A stretch of DNA of 64,000 nucleotides from Rhynchospora pubera (lineage: Eukaryota > Streptophyta > Magnoliopsida > Poales > Cyperaceae): contig CM051459.1 of assembly GCA_028095005.1 (NCBI GenBank), positions 197,323,902 through 197,387,901 of the forward strand, written 5' to 3'. Under the pieces are notes generated by a model, which saw nothing but the letters and a program-made list of their open reading frames with translations, was not told where the DNA came from and ran no database searches. The translations under genes were made by a program, and so were the position numbers. Of the stretch, positions 49,780 to 62,348 are shown in pieces. The stretch's first letter is position 1, and each line of letters starts with the position of its first letter.

Positions 49780-52720
49780 TTTTGTTTACTATGTTTCCCT
49801 CCCTAAAATACTGAAAGCAGTGAACTTTTTAATAAATTATAGTAAATGCAGCACCAGTATACATTATACAGTGTACAGTGTGAAATGAGGTAAAGAGGTT
49901 TTGAATTTAACTAAGGAAATAGAACGGATATTACATCTTTAATGCTTTAAAAAAAAATGGCAACTAAAAATAGGTCAGAGAAAGAGAAAAATGGAAACCC
50001 ACAACCACAAAAGCGACTATAAGGTGGCATTTCCTTAACATTGAGCTTGTGCTCTCAAAATTGAAAACCGCGAAAAACCAAGTACTTAGGAACAAACCAA
50101 GAGAAGAAATGAACAGAGGAAAACCTGCTTGGACTTGCTCAGATCTTCAAAGTACGATTTCTCTAGAAGCCAGTGTGGGAAATTTACACTTTACAGATAG
50201 GTTTAGATTAAGGAAGGGAATGTGAAGGGATGCGCCGTATTGTGAAAAGAGAATGAGTAATGGAGAAGAGAAAGAGGAGGAATGGGGGTCCTACTGAGAG
50301 AAGAGAATCGGCGCTTTGCCTCGCGAGAAGTGCAAACGGGGCTTGACTGATGTCAGTGAGCTCAGTGTCTCAGTGCGTGTGAAAGCAATTGTGTTATGAT
50401 TTGTGGGGTTTTTGCATATTCTACCCAGATTTTGTGAGAATTTACATATGCAAATACAGGAGACGAGAGTGTTTGAAATAATAAAGTTGCAAGTAAATAT
50501 ATTAAAATGTGATAGTAAATAAGTGGAGGAAGTTATATTGAATAAATGGATAAATTGTTTTTTCCTGGTAATATATTTATAAATGAAATAGTAAAGGTGA
50601 AATTAAAAGTGTCATAAGTTAAGATGATAGTCTAGAATTATCGGATTAGGTGAGGCCCCTTCAGCATTAATAGAATTTGAAGTTCTTGTGAAAGTCATCC
50701 GAAGGAAATGTACATCTTTCAAGCAATTTATAGTGAAAGTGATTCGAACCCTTCGATATCTTTTTTATATCTTGTCCATATTAAAATACGATTAGAAACC
50801 AAACGCTATATTATTTTTATATTTTAAAAACTTTTGATCTAAATAGCTCCAACTATGTTTAATAATAAAAATATTGACAAATAAATAAAATTTGATTTCT
50901 AACAAGATTGTTATATATAGATCTCATTATTTTTAATATTGATAAATAAATAAAATTTGGCTTATTGAGTAAGCACTGCGCTTTAACACTAATCATCGAC
51001 GTGAAATTAATTAATTATTGTAAGGGTAGATCTTACGAGACCCATATTTATTTAATACATATAAATCTAAATTTATTTCTAATAAATAAATTTCAATTTT
51101 TTTAAATTTTCGATGAAAAATAATTATTCTTTCACGCCGTCGAAAAAACAAAAAAGGGAACCGCCCAAAACATATGGGTCCTAGCTTGGGACAAAAAGCA
51201 TTTTTGATGTTTTCCATCTGGGACCGTGGAAATTAAAAACGGCTTTGGTTTTTCCTTTTATTTTTTTTTTAAGAAACGAATTCCATTTTCCTGCTTTCTA
51301 AAAATGCCCACTCTAGTATCTTGTAATTTTGGTTCTAATGTAAATCATGTAATGGCGAGGAACATAAGGACAAGAACTGTAGCCTGTAGGCGTGGCGGGC
51401 ACTTCGTGGATTGGTTTTACTGTTTTAGTCTTTTACCATGATTTTCGATAATTAAGCACTCTCTCTACTCCTTGAAACATCAAGGTGCGTTGATTTCTAA
51501 ATTAGGCCGCGATATTTAAAAATTTTGTGATTATTAATACTGAATTATTGTTTTATTTAGTTTATATTTTATTAACGAGTAGGGTTCTAATGCCTCACGT
51601 TGCCATACCTTGTTTTCAAAATTTATATTTCAAAATAAAGTTTAAGCGCCGATTCGAGGTATTAATTTTGTTTAATTTCATGAGAAATGTATATTCATAC
51701 AATTTTATAATTTATGGAGCTTATTCATAATTGACCAAAATGTCAAAAAAAAAAAAAACAACAACAAAGAATTAGTCAAAATGTCAAGGGTCAAGTGAGC
51801 TTCATAATAAAAATTTAATAAAAAATACATCTATCTATCAATAAATTAAACAAGATTAAAGGTTCTGATCGGGTATTTATATTGTAATATTTAAATATTT
51901 CAAATATAAGGAAAAAAATAATAATATTGTTGCAACTTATGGTACTAAAAATTTGTGATATTAGAACTTTTTTATTATTAATATTTGAACTTCTAAAGTT
52001 GAACCTTTCTTGTCTCCTTATCATTTACTATCAATAAAATTTGAAAATTTTAATTTGGCAGCAAATATTTTCTGCGTATTTCGGCTTAGTTTTTTTTTTA
52101 GACATAACTGGGTACACCGGCTGCCAAAGTACTAATTCCGCTGTGTTTGTTCTTTTGGCGGGCCTCTTTTTTCTTAGGCATTCTTTGGTTTTCTACTTTT
52201 CTTAAACTGATCAGCATCTGGGAGTTGTTATGTTGGTACCGAGTACTCATGATCATGAGTATGAATGTATGATTAATTAGCTTCTTTCGAAGCAAATACT
52301 TGACCAGCAAATCGTACTTTTGAGTTATCAATAAACTATAAGTAAGAGCTATTATGTTATTTTTTTTCTAAAAAAAAAGAATTTTAACCAATAGCCACCC
52401 TCCCCCTCCAAAAAAAAAAAAAATGTTAATCGGGAAACCTTCATGCTTTGAAAATGTATAAACGCCTGTGAAAAATTTGTACACTACCTCCATTTCCAAT
52501 CCAATATCGAAGCGATTGGTACCCAAAAACAACGCATACAGTACTGCACGATAAAAGAAAAAACTTACAAAGGATGAGGACTTGCGTCAACATCCAACCT
52601 TTATTATTTTTGAACAAACAAATCGAAACAATATTAATACAGTAAAAGAATTAACAAAATATAGCAGACCAAACCCATCACCTATTTCCATAATTAAATT
52701 TATATCAAGTAGAACTTCCT
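49780..52720. other. ABCG3 leader and promoter, then gene-free AT-rich DNA
   Basis: From 49780 to about 50340 the minus strand holds the ABCG3 5'UTR, including a probable leader intron (50124-49803), and a GA-rich proximal promoter. From 50400 to 52720 the DNA is AT-rich with no recognised gene, RNA or complete element. Confidence 0.55.
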
Positions 52721-53026
52721 CTAAGGACGTGATGATCTTTCTGTATCACACCTAACTGATCCGAGCGTATGGTAATTGACGTACCGGCTTGGTGCAGAAG
52801 CTGGTATACGGAACCCCCTTGGCATGCATCCCTTGATCTCCTTGCTTCTATGAAAGAGTCGATTTTTTGCATGAGAGTTTGTTCTCAGAGAAACGAAGGT
52901 GCGATACTGCATCGAGCTTCTCGGTCTCGTCTTACTTACAACTTGCAATTGAGATTCTGTGGAGGAAGCATGATTTGGCATTGCTGATAACAATAAGATG
53001 ACGATGCATATTGTAAACAGATTCAT
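52721..53026 (-). CDS. Secreted peptide precursor, IDA-LIKE (IDL)-related candidate
   Basis: This intronless 101-aa frame starts with a clear signal peptide (MNLFTICIVILLLSAMPNHA, cleavage near ASS). It has a variable basic middle and, near the C-terminus, the segment CMPRGFRIPASAPSRYVNYH. The core PASAPSR is like the EPIP motif of IDA/IDL peptides (P-x-P-P-S-[AG]-P-S-[KR]-x-H-N), which are released into the apoplast and bind HAESA-type receptor kinases in abscission and stress. Here the usual RHN is replaced by YVN, and residues continue after the motif (TLGSVRC...), so it is not a textbook IDL. A TATA-like TATTTAA lies about 75 bp upstream on the minus strand (53097-53105), supporting a real small gene. 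Secretion is likely; the IDL label is an inference. Confidence 0.6.
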   Translation of the reverse strand: MNLFTICIVILLLSAMPNHASSTESQLQVVSKTRPRSSMQYRTFVSLRTNSHAKNRLFHRSKEIKGCMPRGFRIPASAPSRYVNYHTLGSVRCDTERSSRP

Positions 53027-53597
53027 AGTGTAAAGGATTTAGGTAATTTGGTATGGAGAGAGATTGACGACTTGGAAACTTTGAAGAGATGAGAGGATAT
53101 TAAATAGACTCGTGAGGAGAAACAGCTCAGTGCTAGCAAGACAACAAGAGTCTCTCTTTCTGTCCCTCTCTCCCTCCATGGCCTGGCAGTAGAGGATGCT
53201 CGTGCAACATTTAATATGAGCTTCTTTTCAGGGGTCAAATCTCTATCTTATGTAAATTATATCAGAAATACCATTTTTTTATTGTTAATTTGGTTGTATA
53301 GCTTAAACTATTTTCCTTTCTTAATTTCGTAATTCTCGTCCAAACATCTTACATGAAATTAAGATCATACTGTCATAGTGACGGAGTAAATGTGAAATGG
53401 GAAAAAAAATAACTAGACCAAAATTAATTGGTAATTAATTAATGAAAAATATATAACAAAAATGTATAACTATACGAAAATACATTGGTAATTAACTATT
53501 CGAGATTTCCGAGAATAATAAATATTAAACAAAGAATTGAAACTAGATAAAAGATATTACTACAAACAATAAACAATACTCATACTAACTGATTATT

Positions 53598-53807
53598 TAG
53601 GCCTGTCAAACATGAAAACGAAATACGGAAATAGGCTGTTCCGCTTCCGTTTCATTCCAGTCGACGTAACAGAAATATGTTCCGTTTCCGTTCCGTTTCG
53701 TGAAAGTTCCATTTTCAGAAATGAAATTAATTTTTTATTTAGTTTAACGTTTCCCTTCGGACGGAACGAAATGGAACACCATGGCGGACGGAATTTTGAC
53801 AGGCCTA
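53598..53807. mobile_element. hAT-type MITE, 210 bp
   Basis: The ends TAGGCCTGTCAAA and TTTTGACAGGCCTA are inverted repeats, and flanking 8-mers TGATTATT (53590-53597) and TGATTAAT (53808-53815) agree at 7 of 8 positions. The interior carries repeated CCGTTTCCGTTCCGTTTCG motifs in subterminal positions. The size, ends and 8-bp target fit hAT. Confidence 0.75.
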
Positions 53808-54453
53808 TGATTAATTGGATACAACAATCAAGTTGAGGCTAAATATTATGGTACACGACTACACGAGTCGAATGTAGACAGTCAAAGTGAGATATAATTT
53901 GTCGTGAGGCGACAGTGCACCGAGGAAAGGGTTCAGCTTTACACTCTTGCTCACGAGATTAGTTGTTTCAATTTCAATTTCTTGTCCTCTGCTATGCTAT
54001 TAGGCTATTAGCTGGAAAGGGAAATGGCTCTTCTGGGACAATTTAATTTTTTCCCCATTTAATTAATAATATTAATCTCCAATCTGACGTACTAAGATAA
54101 AGATGTCAATATGTCATGTGCTTAATTTCCCATTTTGGAACTCCTCCAATATTGCACCGACCCAACTAAAACATCAGACTAGTAAGTAGTAATATAGGAA
54201 AAGTAATTTGATTGAACTAGGTTGATTTTCCGGTGGAAAATTATAACCAAATTATTCATTATTCACCAGTCAAAAGACGTTGTAATTTCCAAGCATTTTT
54301 CTTTCAAGGTTACTGGTGGCAAATGAATTATATGCTCTATACTTGCTTTTAGTATTGATCATAGTGGTTCCACAATCGGATCTGGGTTGAACACAAGTCT
54401 TCAAATACTTAGAAGTTACAAACAATAATGAATCCGAACAATCTGAAACACAA

Positions 54454-54661
54454 TGGTGTGTTTGGAATGTGTCACGAACAGCTAGTTCGTGAACTAGCGC
54501 TGTTCGCACGAACCAAACAACCCACGAACAACCGTAGTTCGTGAACTTCTCCCTAGTTCTTAGTTTCCCGATTTTCACGAACTAGTTTTGTTCGTGGGCC
54601 TATTCGTGGGCCTTTGTTCTTCCCCTTGTTCATCCCTTGTTCGTGAAGCATCCAAACACAT
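54454..54661. mobile_element. MITE with GTGTGTTTGGAATG ends and GTTCGTGAAC motifs
   Basis: About 205 bp with inverted ends (GGTGTGTTTGGAATG and GCATCCAAACACA) and many ACGAAC/GTTCGT motifs inside. A more diverged relative with AGTTCTAGTTC motifs may lie at 11055-11232. Boundaries are approximate. Confidence 0.6.
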
Positions 54662-54747
54662 GATCTGCAGCCTGACAAACTGAAATCGACTCGACCCAAA
54701 TAAAGCATTACTTATGTTTGAAACGTATTCCTTCGGGTAGGAAATAA

Positions 54748-55148
54748 GGGCTGTTTGTATGTTGTAGGAATTTGGAGAATTTGCAATTTTTAGACATAAA
54801 TTTATTGGGAAGTGTGTAACTTTGTGAACAAGGGCGGAGCTAGAAAATTATGATAGGAGGGGCAAAATTTTAAAGATTGAACAATAAAAAAAATTTATTT
54901 ATGAAGAAGAATATTTCTTTACTAAATCAGTAATTCATGATTAATTAGGGGGCAAATTATATAAATTTTCTAAAAAATAAAGAAAATATACATAAAAATT
55001 TTATTTTTTTTGGAGCACAAAGGGGGCAACTGCCCCAAGCAGCCCCCTAGTGGCTCCGCCCCTGTTTGTGAAGAGTTTGAATTGTTTATAATAAATTTAG
55101 CATATAAAATGTTCAGAATTTGCAATTCCGGCCCCATCCAAACGGGGC
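54748..55148. mobile_element. Tourist/Harbinger-like MITE interrupted by a hAT MITE
   Basis: The outer ends are GGGCTGTTTG and CCAAACGGGGCC with TAA on both sides, as in Tourist/PIF-Harbinger MITEs. Its core shares AGTGTGTAA and TTGTGAAGAGTTTG with the MITEs at 58785, 58977 and 62729. It is split by the nested element at 54829-55064. Confidence 0.75.
54829..55064. mobile_element. Nested hAT MITE, 236 bp
   Basis: The ends CAAGGGCGGAGC and GGCTCCGCCCCTG are inverted repeats. A perfect 8-bp duplication TTTGTGAA flanks it (54821-54828 and 55065-55072), made from the host MITE's own TTGTGAA core. This fixes the order of insertion. Confidence 0.88.
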
Positions 55149-56144
55149 CTAAATAACTTATTTTTTCTCTACCTCGACAGATGATAAGTTCTTCAATTGC
55201 ATTCACATTCAATCTTATTTCAACGGATGCATGCAAATAGAGCACCACTCCAAATTATGTGGATAAGGAAACCAACCTATTATTAATTGCTTTTGTCAAG
55301 CTGATCTCTTTTAGGTAACGATTCATTTTTAAGACATACATAATAAAATGGATGGCTAGCAGCATTACATTATATGCATATATATATAGCTAGATTTGTC
55401 CTAGAAACAGTACCGTGAGGCCGTGACTTTGCAATTTCATAGGTTGTTTCGTTTGAACATGACACATACCGAATCAACAACATTGCATGACCTAGGTTGG
55501 TCTCACACCGTTCAATTAAATGCCATAGATATATGAATGACTTCATATAGTTACATATCAAATCTTATCTAATCTTAATAAGGGAAATATTTGAAAGTCT
55601 AATCAAAGATCATTATATGTAAGTAATTGCAATTTTAAAATTATTAATAAACAGTAAAACTTACATTAATTTTTTTACTTTCATGACATTAACATAGTAT
55701 CCATAAATCATTCAAAACATCAAATTCTATAATTAAATCATTTGTTAATGAATTTCTTCCGAATAATAAAACATCAGACTACTAAAAGGACGTGCCACCA
55801 GGCACCAGGTCATCAGAATCACCACAGGCTTGTAAGGATTTGAATCCTCATAAAGCAATATATGTTTAACAGGATTTACACACTTTGCCACCAGCTGATA
55901 CAGCAGTTAGAATTAGGATTATTGATTGCAATAAATGTCCAACATATTACCAATCCAATTCAAATCTTTTGAAGTATACAACAAGGCCAACAGAAAACCC
56001 TAGCCAGATTCACATCACATTTACCAGAGAAAAGGCACACAGACGTGCAAATCAACATCAGCTGATTCACTGGTCTAAAGTGAAGCACTCCCTTTGTTCT
56101 ACCAATTGGCCCCACCAAACTGTTCAAATGTCAAATTTATCCTC

Positions 56145-56580
56145 TCACCTTGTATGTACTGGTTTGTAAAGCACAACTGTTACATACTTCGACCTGAAAC
56201 GGTGAGTAATCCCCAGTGCCACCACTGACCTCGAGCTTTCTTTCTCTATGTAAAAATGGTTAAGTACCACATTTTGGGGCAGAGGGAGAGCACTGGATTC
56301 GTCTTGGCTAGGAGGGAAGCTCAACAAGGTATGTTGAAGATGCGGTGGTACCACTGGTGGCTCACGGGCCTCATCTTCATGACTGGGTATCGGGTTTGTG
56401 TAGCTCGCATCAGGAGATCTTGGTACCTCGAACCCAACAACACTTACCCCATCCTGCATTACCAGCGTCCAGTTAAATTAAGGCAAATGAAGAAATAAGA
56501 TAAGATTATGATTATTGTTGCAATAAATAGGAAGATGATTTATCACTTACAAGCTCGTCTCCAGTTTGACGCTGCTCCAT
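56145..56580 (-). CDS. KINB3: SNF1-related kinase regulatory subunit beta-3 (KINbeta3)
   Basis: KINbeta3 is a plant-specific short beta subunit of the SnRK1 energy-sensing kinase, consisting almost only of the ASC domain that joins the kinase and gamma subunits. Exon 1 (56580-56551) encodes MEQRQTGDEL. Exon 2 (56453-56145) encodes the rest, 112 aa in total, the normal length for the family. Diagnostic segments are VSVVGFEVPRSPDASY, EPPVVPPHLQHTLL, QNVVLNHFYIEKESSRSVVA and HRFRSKYVTVVLYKPV. No glycogen-binding domain or N-myristoylation site is present, as expected for beta-3. A 5'UTR intron is likely: acceptor at about 56599, donor AG|GTACGC at about 57385, with the leader exon at 57386 to about 57540. 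The ending HTR-stop overlaps a possible donor (AG|GTGAGA), so an alternative 3' end is conceivable. Confidence 0.93.
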
Positions 56581-57070
56581 GATTGCAGCTCAAAAGGACT
56601 AAAATTAAATGAAAATAAAATAGTAAAAAAATGAGCTCAACTAAGCAATGGAAATGTTTCTGAAAAATCGTAATGTATGCACGCAACCACGTTTGCATTA
56701 TAAACAATCAGATTGCAGATTGCCCGTAAATAGAGACAATTTTCTATATAGTGCTATATATATATATATACATCGGGAGGAAATTAGTGGGCAGCGCTCA
56801 CCACTCTTCCTAAAAAAAATAGAACCTCCAACGAAACAATAATCACAAAATCACAGTTATTACAATGCATTGATGATGCACATTTGGTAAAAACTAATAT
56901 GGAACTCGTACCAGTGTATAATCAAAAAGGATCTTCCATATCACCAAATGCAACATGCATTGCAGTAGAAATTACGACCCATATACTTTCAAGAGTATCG
57001 AAAACTAAAATTGCGACACAAAAAACGATCCCAAGGAATCACAAATTTGGTAGGTCCATACCAGTATTAG

Positions 57071-57240
57071 GCAATACTAAATGTTAATAACAAATGCATA
57101 ATAAATAATGTTAATAACCAACGAACCTAAAATTGGTCAGTACTGATACTGTGATACAGCACTACCCGGATGGTCAATACTAAATGTTAATAACAAATGC
57201 ATAATTAAAACCAAGGAACCTAAAATTAACACGAACAAAC
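57071..57240. repeat. Imperfect direct duplication in KINB3 leader intron
   Basis: A segment CAATACTAAATGTTAATAAC followed by AAATGCATAAT and, a little later, GGAACCTAAAATT-like sequence occurs twice, starting near 57072 and 57177. It looks like a local tandem duplication of about 105 bp that has since diverged. Confidence 0.6.
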
Positions 57241-58784
57241 GCATAATTGCACAAGACTAATTAATCGGACTAATATAAGCCTCAGAATCTCTTCAATCAA
57301 ACCAAAAGAAATGCCATAAACTGCCATAAACCGAGCTTAACTAAAGTAAAATATCAACACACCCAGAAATGGGGTGAGAAGCGTACCTCTCCGTCGATCG
57401 CGTACGAACAGGTCAGCTCGACGAAGTCGTCGATTTAGAGATAGAAACCAGGTCCGATCGAGAGAGAGAAGCGATCGGAGGTTGGAGTGGCGACGTCGCC
57501 GAGGCGAGGAGAGAGGAGAAAGAAACAAACCCTAGCAATGGATCGGAATTCGCGTGATCTTCTTCTCTTTCCTTGAGAAGTGATGTTTGGGCTTGAGGAT
57601 AAGCGGGCTTTTGTGGGCCTAACTGGGCTAAGTAAATGGGCTTCTTAGATTAGATTAGATTAGGTCATGGAGATTAGTGTTGATGGGGCCTATTGGTGCC
57701 ACAAGAGGACCAATTAGATTTGTACACGTCAGAAAAAGCTCGTGATGACCAGTGCTAAAGTCGTAAGAGTGCGTGCAACGATTTTTAGTTCAATTTCTCC
57801 ATCTTGCGCTGGGTTTCTTTCTGCCGTGGCGAACTTTGTTTACCTTTTTTGTTTGTTCTCCTGTCGGAGTGACTTCAAATTACATCATCGTGCTACCAGA
57901 ATTGTTTCATGTCCCAAAAGGGAAATTCAAATTTCTTTGCTCTTTTTTTTTATTCGATTTTTTCCTTTTTGAGTGTTGACGAGAGTAACATAGGAGAGTG
58001 TCATTATATATAAGTAGTTACATTGATGGTTTATTTGAGTCGATGTAATAATGATCTTAGGTTGTCCCTCAAAAAAAATAATGATCTTAGGTTTTAGGCT
58101 ATATATTGGGAAAGTTGTAGTAGCAAATTCTTAATAAAATTTATAATCAATTACTATTCGATTATTCCATAACTCTAATAAAATATTTATTTTACTTTTA
58201 ATTATACTATCAGTTACTTTATTTTCATCTACTTCTTTTTTATGTTTAGTTAATGTTTGACGATACAATAATTATACGATAATTTTAATGTACTTCTGTT
58301 TATATCACAATGCAAATCGCAATTAATTGTCACTGTTATCAGATCTATTTGGGGAACTCATAAAAAGTTGAAGAGATTTCCGACACAACACAATGGTTGT
58401 TACAACTTCAAAATTTATGTATATACTCCCCCTGTATAAATTTGCACTATTCTCTGTCAAAATTGTAGTGGTAGCTATTACGGTTATTCTAATCTACTTC
58501 CTAATTTCTGTGAAATTGAATATATCAGATAATAATTAATGAAAAAGAGAAGTCATTGCATTAAAACATTAAGTTCGAAAAGATGTACTTTTTAAAATCC
58601 TGTACAAGTATCGCAGAATATGTTGTTAGGACGAACTTGCTCGATTTTAATTTATGTGTTCATATGTTCATATTAGAATAATTTTATCCGTAGAATAATT
58701 TAATATATAATTAACATTTGAGAAGATAATCATATTGTATAGTCATATTAGATATAACTAACATTTGAGAAGATAATCATATAC

Positions 58785-58941
58785 GGGTGCGTTTGGATCG
58801 TTGGAAGAAAGAAGAAGAAGAAGGAAGAAGAAGAAAAAAAATTATAAACAATCCAAACTCTTCACAAAATTACACACTTTCCAATACTTCTTCCCACTTT
58901 TTTCCTTCTTCCCTTCTTCCCACACCTATCCAAACGCACCT
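58785..58941. mobile_element. MITE with GGGTGCGTTTGGAT ends (copy 1)
   Basis: A 157-bp element with ends GGGTGCGTTTGGATCG and ATCCAAACGCACC, and a GAAGAAGAAG arm pairing with a CTTCTTCC arm. It is a sister of 62729-62884. Confidence 0.75.
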
Positions 58942-58976
58942 ATAGTCATACAATCCTACTAGAACAATAATATATA

Positions 58977-59133
58977 GGGCCGTTTGGATCGCTTAGGAAT
59001 AGGAGGAATTTTCTATTCCTAGGCATATAGTATTGAAAAGTGTGTAATTTTGTGAAGAGTTTGGATTGTTTATAATAAATTTGTGCCTAGGAATAAGAAA
59101 TTCCTCATATTCCCATGTGATCCAAACAGCCCC
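58977..59133. mobile_element. MITE with GGGCCGTTTGGATCGC ends
   Basis: About 157 bp with inverted ends GGGCCGTTTGGAT and ATCCAAACAGCCCC. Its middle (AGTGTGTAATTTTGTGAAG) is the reverse complement of the middle of the neighbouring MITE at 58785. Confidence 0.7.
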
Positions 59134-60456
59134 TAATAGAGAATTGCTAGAATGTTACACATAATATGATGAAGCACATACATACTACGCGTTCTTTCTC
59201 AATTTTATATTTCAAATGACTGATCCAAATTGTTTAATCTCATCTTCATATTGAAATTTTATAGAAACCATTTTTTCAAATTTTTTTTACTATTCTTTTA
59301 AAATTTTAAAAACTCATTAATTGATCTAATTAGTTAATTTTGAGCCCATCAATAATGACATTTTTAAAAATCTAAAAAATATATATAAATTTGGTCTCCA
59401 ATGAAATTTCGATATGAAAAATATAATGAACTTTTCGTATCAATCATTTGAAGCATACAATTTGAGATTTGAAACAATTTAACAATCTTTATATAAGCCA
59501 TATAATGTATAACAAATTGATAATAACGCAGCTACAATTATAAATTATCAGTTAACAAATTTAGCACTCCAGTTAATTGTGATATTATTATTTTTTAAGT
59601 TTGAACAATCATCGAACTAAAAAATTATTAAATCGTCGGAATAAAAAATTATTAAATCCTACTAGCACGGTAATGTTTGAGTTTGACAATAAGTACTCAG
59701 CATGGGCCGGTGTTCAGTAAGAATGCTTTCTTTAGATTTTTTTTTCCTTCCCTATTCCTTCTTAGTTTTCCCATCATCCTTAAATAAATGCTCCACGTAG
59801 TTTATCTCCATCCGATTTGTCCTTTCCAATACTCTCCTGATCTCTCTAGATTTAGTAAAAACTTCACATTCACACTCTTCCTCTCTACACTGAGCTCAAA
59901 TGCTCAATACTCTTTTCCTCCTAAGTTGATATATATGGATGATATCATCAGTTGGTATTTGCTGGAGCGGTATCATCAAGTTTCACATGCGATCAATTAA
60001 CTAAGCAGAGATTTTTCTGCATTATGTTCATGTGAATCTTGATGATGCTGCTTCTGCAATAAGCAACTAATAGAGAATAGTTTGGTCGCTCAGTTTTGTC
60101 ATTCGTCCGAGGTTCACTGTAAGTCACCAACACCATATTATATTTGTTGATAATATGATATATATATTCTCACTCCCTTTTCATTAGCAATTTAGCATGC
60201 GATCCATAACAAGTTAATCACCATAGAAAGCACCCACGTTTTCGTTTCATGGTGGTTGTACGTTACGAACTTAACATTTTCCCCTTATTATGTTTATTTT
60301 TATTTTTACTTTTTTTTAATTGAAATTAAACCAACCTAGCTATACTTGGGCCTAGAGTACCGCCTAGAGTCTACTAACGGTATATCCAGATGGTACGTTC
60401 ATGCAGAACCGAACAAAATAGTCACCTCAAATCTGTCCAAATAGGGTTTTTTTTTT

Positions 60457-60461
<5 letters not shown>

Positions 60462-60505
<44 letters not shown>
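60462..60505. repeat. (CT)n microsatellite
   Basis: About 22 CT dinucleotides in an otherwise gene-free region. Confidence 0.95.
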
Positions 60506-60508
<3 letters not shown>

Positions 60509-62348
60509 ATGGCTTATATTTTTTGGTGAATATTTTCTGACTTTTAACGTTCAGTTATCATCACAATAAAACTTGATGCAGTAGTTTGTTATTAAAGATT
60601 AAAATAAATGTAATTTTACTGTAAAGTTTCCGTTTCTTTTCAAAATTATATATATAAAAGCAACTTGATAGTTCAAGAAATGTTCTACAAATTTATCCCC
60701 AAATAGGAAAATAAAATTGCATGTGTCGTTCGCCGGTTGGATATGGTGTACATCGAGTTTAGTTTCATTTGAAAAATCTTTTGACATTCATAAAAATTGT
60801 TAAATATATGCCCAAGCTAAATGTAAATTAGGTCAATTTGACATATGACCTAAAGCTTTTAAATTATTAATAAAATAATGTCGGAGTTAAATTTTTAGGT
60901 TAAATATCTAAATTTCAAAATATAGAAAGGACATAATATTAAATCCTGTCATATATCCATCTCTAGGATGATTGAAAATTTTAAAAAGGAGTAGATGCAT
61001 TAAGAATGTATTTGTAAATAGCAGTGGGTCACAATTTTACCAATGATTTAGTAAATACTTTCATATAACATTTTTCGAAGATCTTAAAACAAATGTACGA
61101 AAAATGTACAAGCACGGGACCACTGGTGTAAAAAAAAAAGGAAAAGGTTATTTTGATCCGCAACTTATTTGATAGCAATAATAACTACATTAAACATGCC
61201 AAAAAACGAAAAAAACTAAAATTACGTAGCTCTCACTTAAATGCCCGTCTGTTTTGCAGATGCTAATAAATTTCTCTGCAGGCGAAGTTGTGGAGTAATT
61301 TAAAACCTCAAAGTCCAGAAGGTAGTTTGACATGGGACATTTTTTAAAAAAAAAACAAAAAAGCAAATACCCACAGGAGTATGAGATGGGACATGAACAT
61401 TTTTAATAGCCGCCAAAAGCAATAAAAAACAAATGTCAGAAAATTAACACAGTATCTTTTGATAAAAAAAATAAAGTTATTACTACAGTTGAAAAAAACA
61501 AATAGGAACAGAAAGCAGAGATGATGCCAAAATGTAGAGATGCTTCCTTTTGAATCTAAGAATATAACAATTATAACTGTTTTGAATAAATTTTAATATA
61601 TAATTTAATTAATTAAATTCCTAAGTGGCTTTGTCTATAGATACTCAAGTTTGCATGGGCAAATTATAAAGTCTTTTTTTTTTGAATAGTTTGACAGCGG
61701 CTGTTAAACAGGGGCAAATTATAAAGTCAGGAGTTTTGTTTGTGATTTCTTTTGAAGATAGTTATTTTTCTTTTGGAGTATCTTTTTACTCTGCAATTAA
61801 ATTTAAATTATTTAACTGCCAAAAAAAATAAAATTATTTAACTTTCTAATTGGGGATATTAGTAGATATTCGAGTCTTGTATGAATCGTTTAATATACCA
61901 CTTTTCTTAGATAGATGCAATTTAATGTAAGAAAAATACCAATATATGTAAAAATATTAATATAATAATATTACAGTAAAAGCTTGGAATTTCATAAGCA
62001 CCGCTTAAGGCTTTAAGCCATCCTAACATTTATTTTTATTAACAAGACAACAACCCTTAATAATCTTATAAAAACCCAGAAAAGGCCTGATTGGCAATTC
62101 GGGCCAAAATTATGGGCTTGCTTATATCCCAACTGCATTCTACCAAAATTAAACAAAAACAACCCTTTGACATTGCCAAATGCCAAGTATATCTTAGGAA
62201 AAAAAAAGAAAAAACAGAACATTATTCATGAGGCCTTTTGTTACCCGAACATACAAACGGAGTGATAAAAATTACCAAAATAATTATCAACTAAGATAAA
62301 TTTCTGTCTGATGGCACTAGTGCTCTTATTAATTACGACAGCAATAGC

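Larger units (their letters stand above)
57541..62348. other. Gene-free AT-rich region with MITEs
   Basis: The first 200 bp are the probable KINB3 promoter. The remainder is AT-rich and has no gene I can support. It holds two MITEs (58785-58941, 58977-59133) and a long (CT)n tract at 60462-60505. Short reading frames here look like chance. Confidence 0.55.

Noticed and set aside
51011..52331. Several 65-77-codon frames in AT-rich intergenic DNA
   Set aside because: No motifs, no splice context and composition like the surrounding non-coding sequence.
59788..60000. 70-codon plus-strand frame
   Set aside because: It begins in non-coding AT-rich sequence, shows no recognisable motif and has no promoter or splice support.
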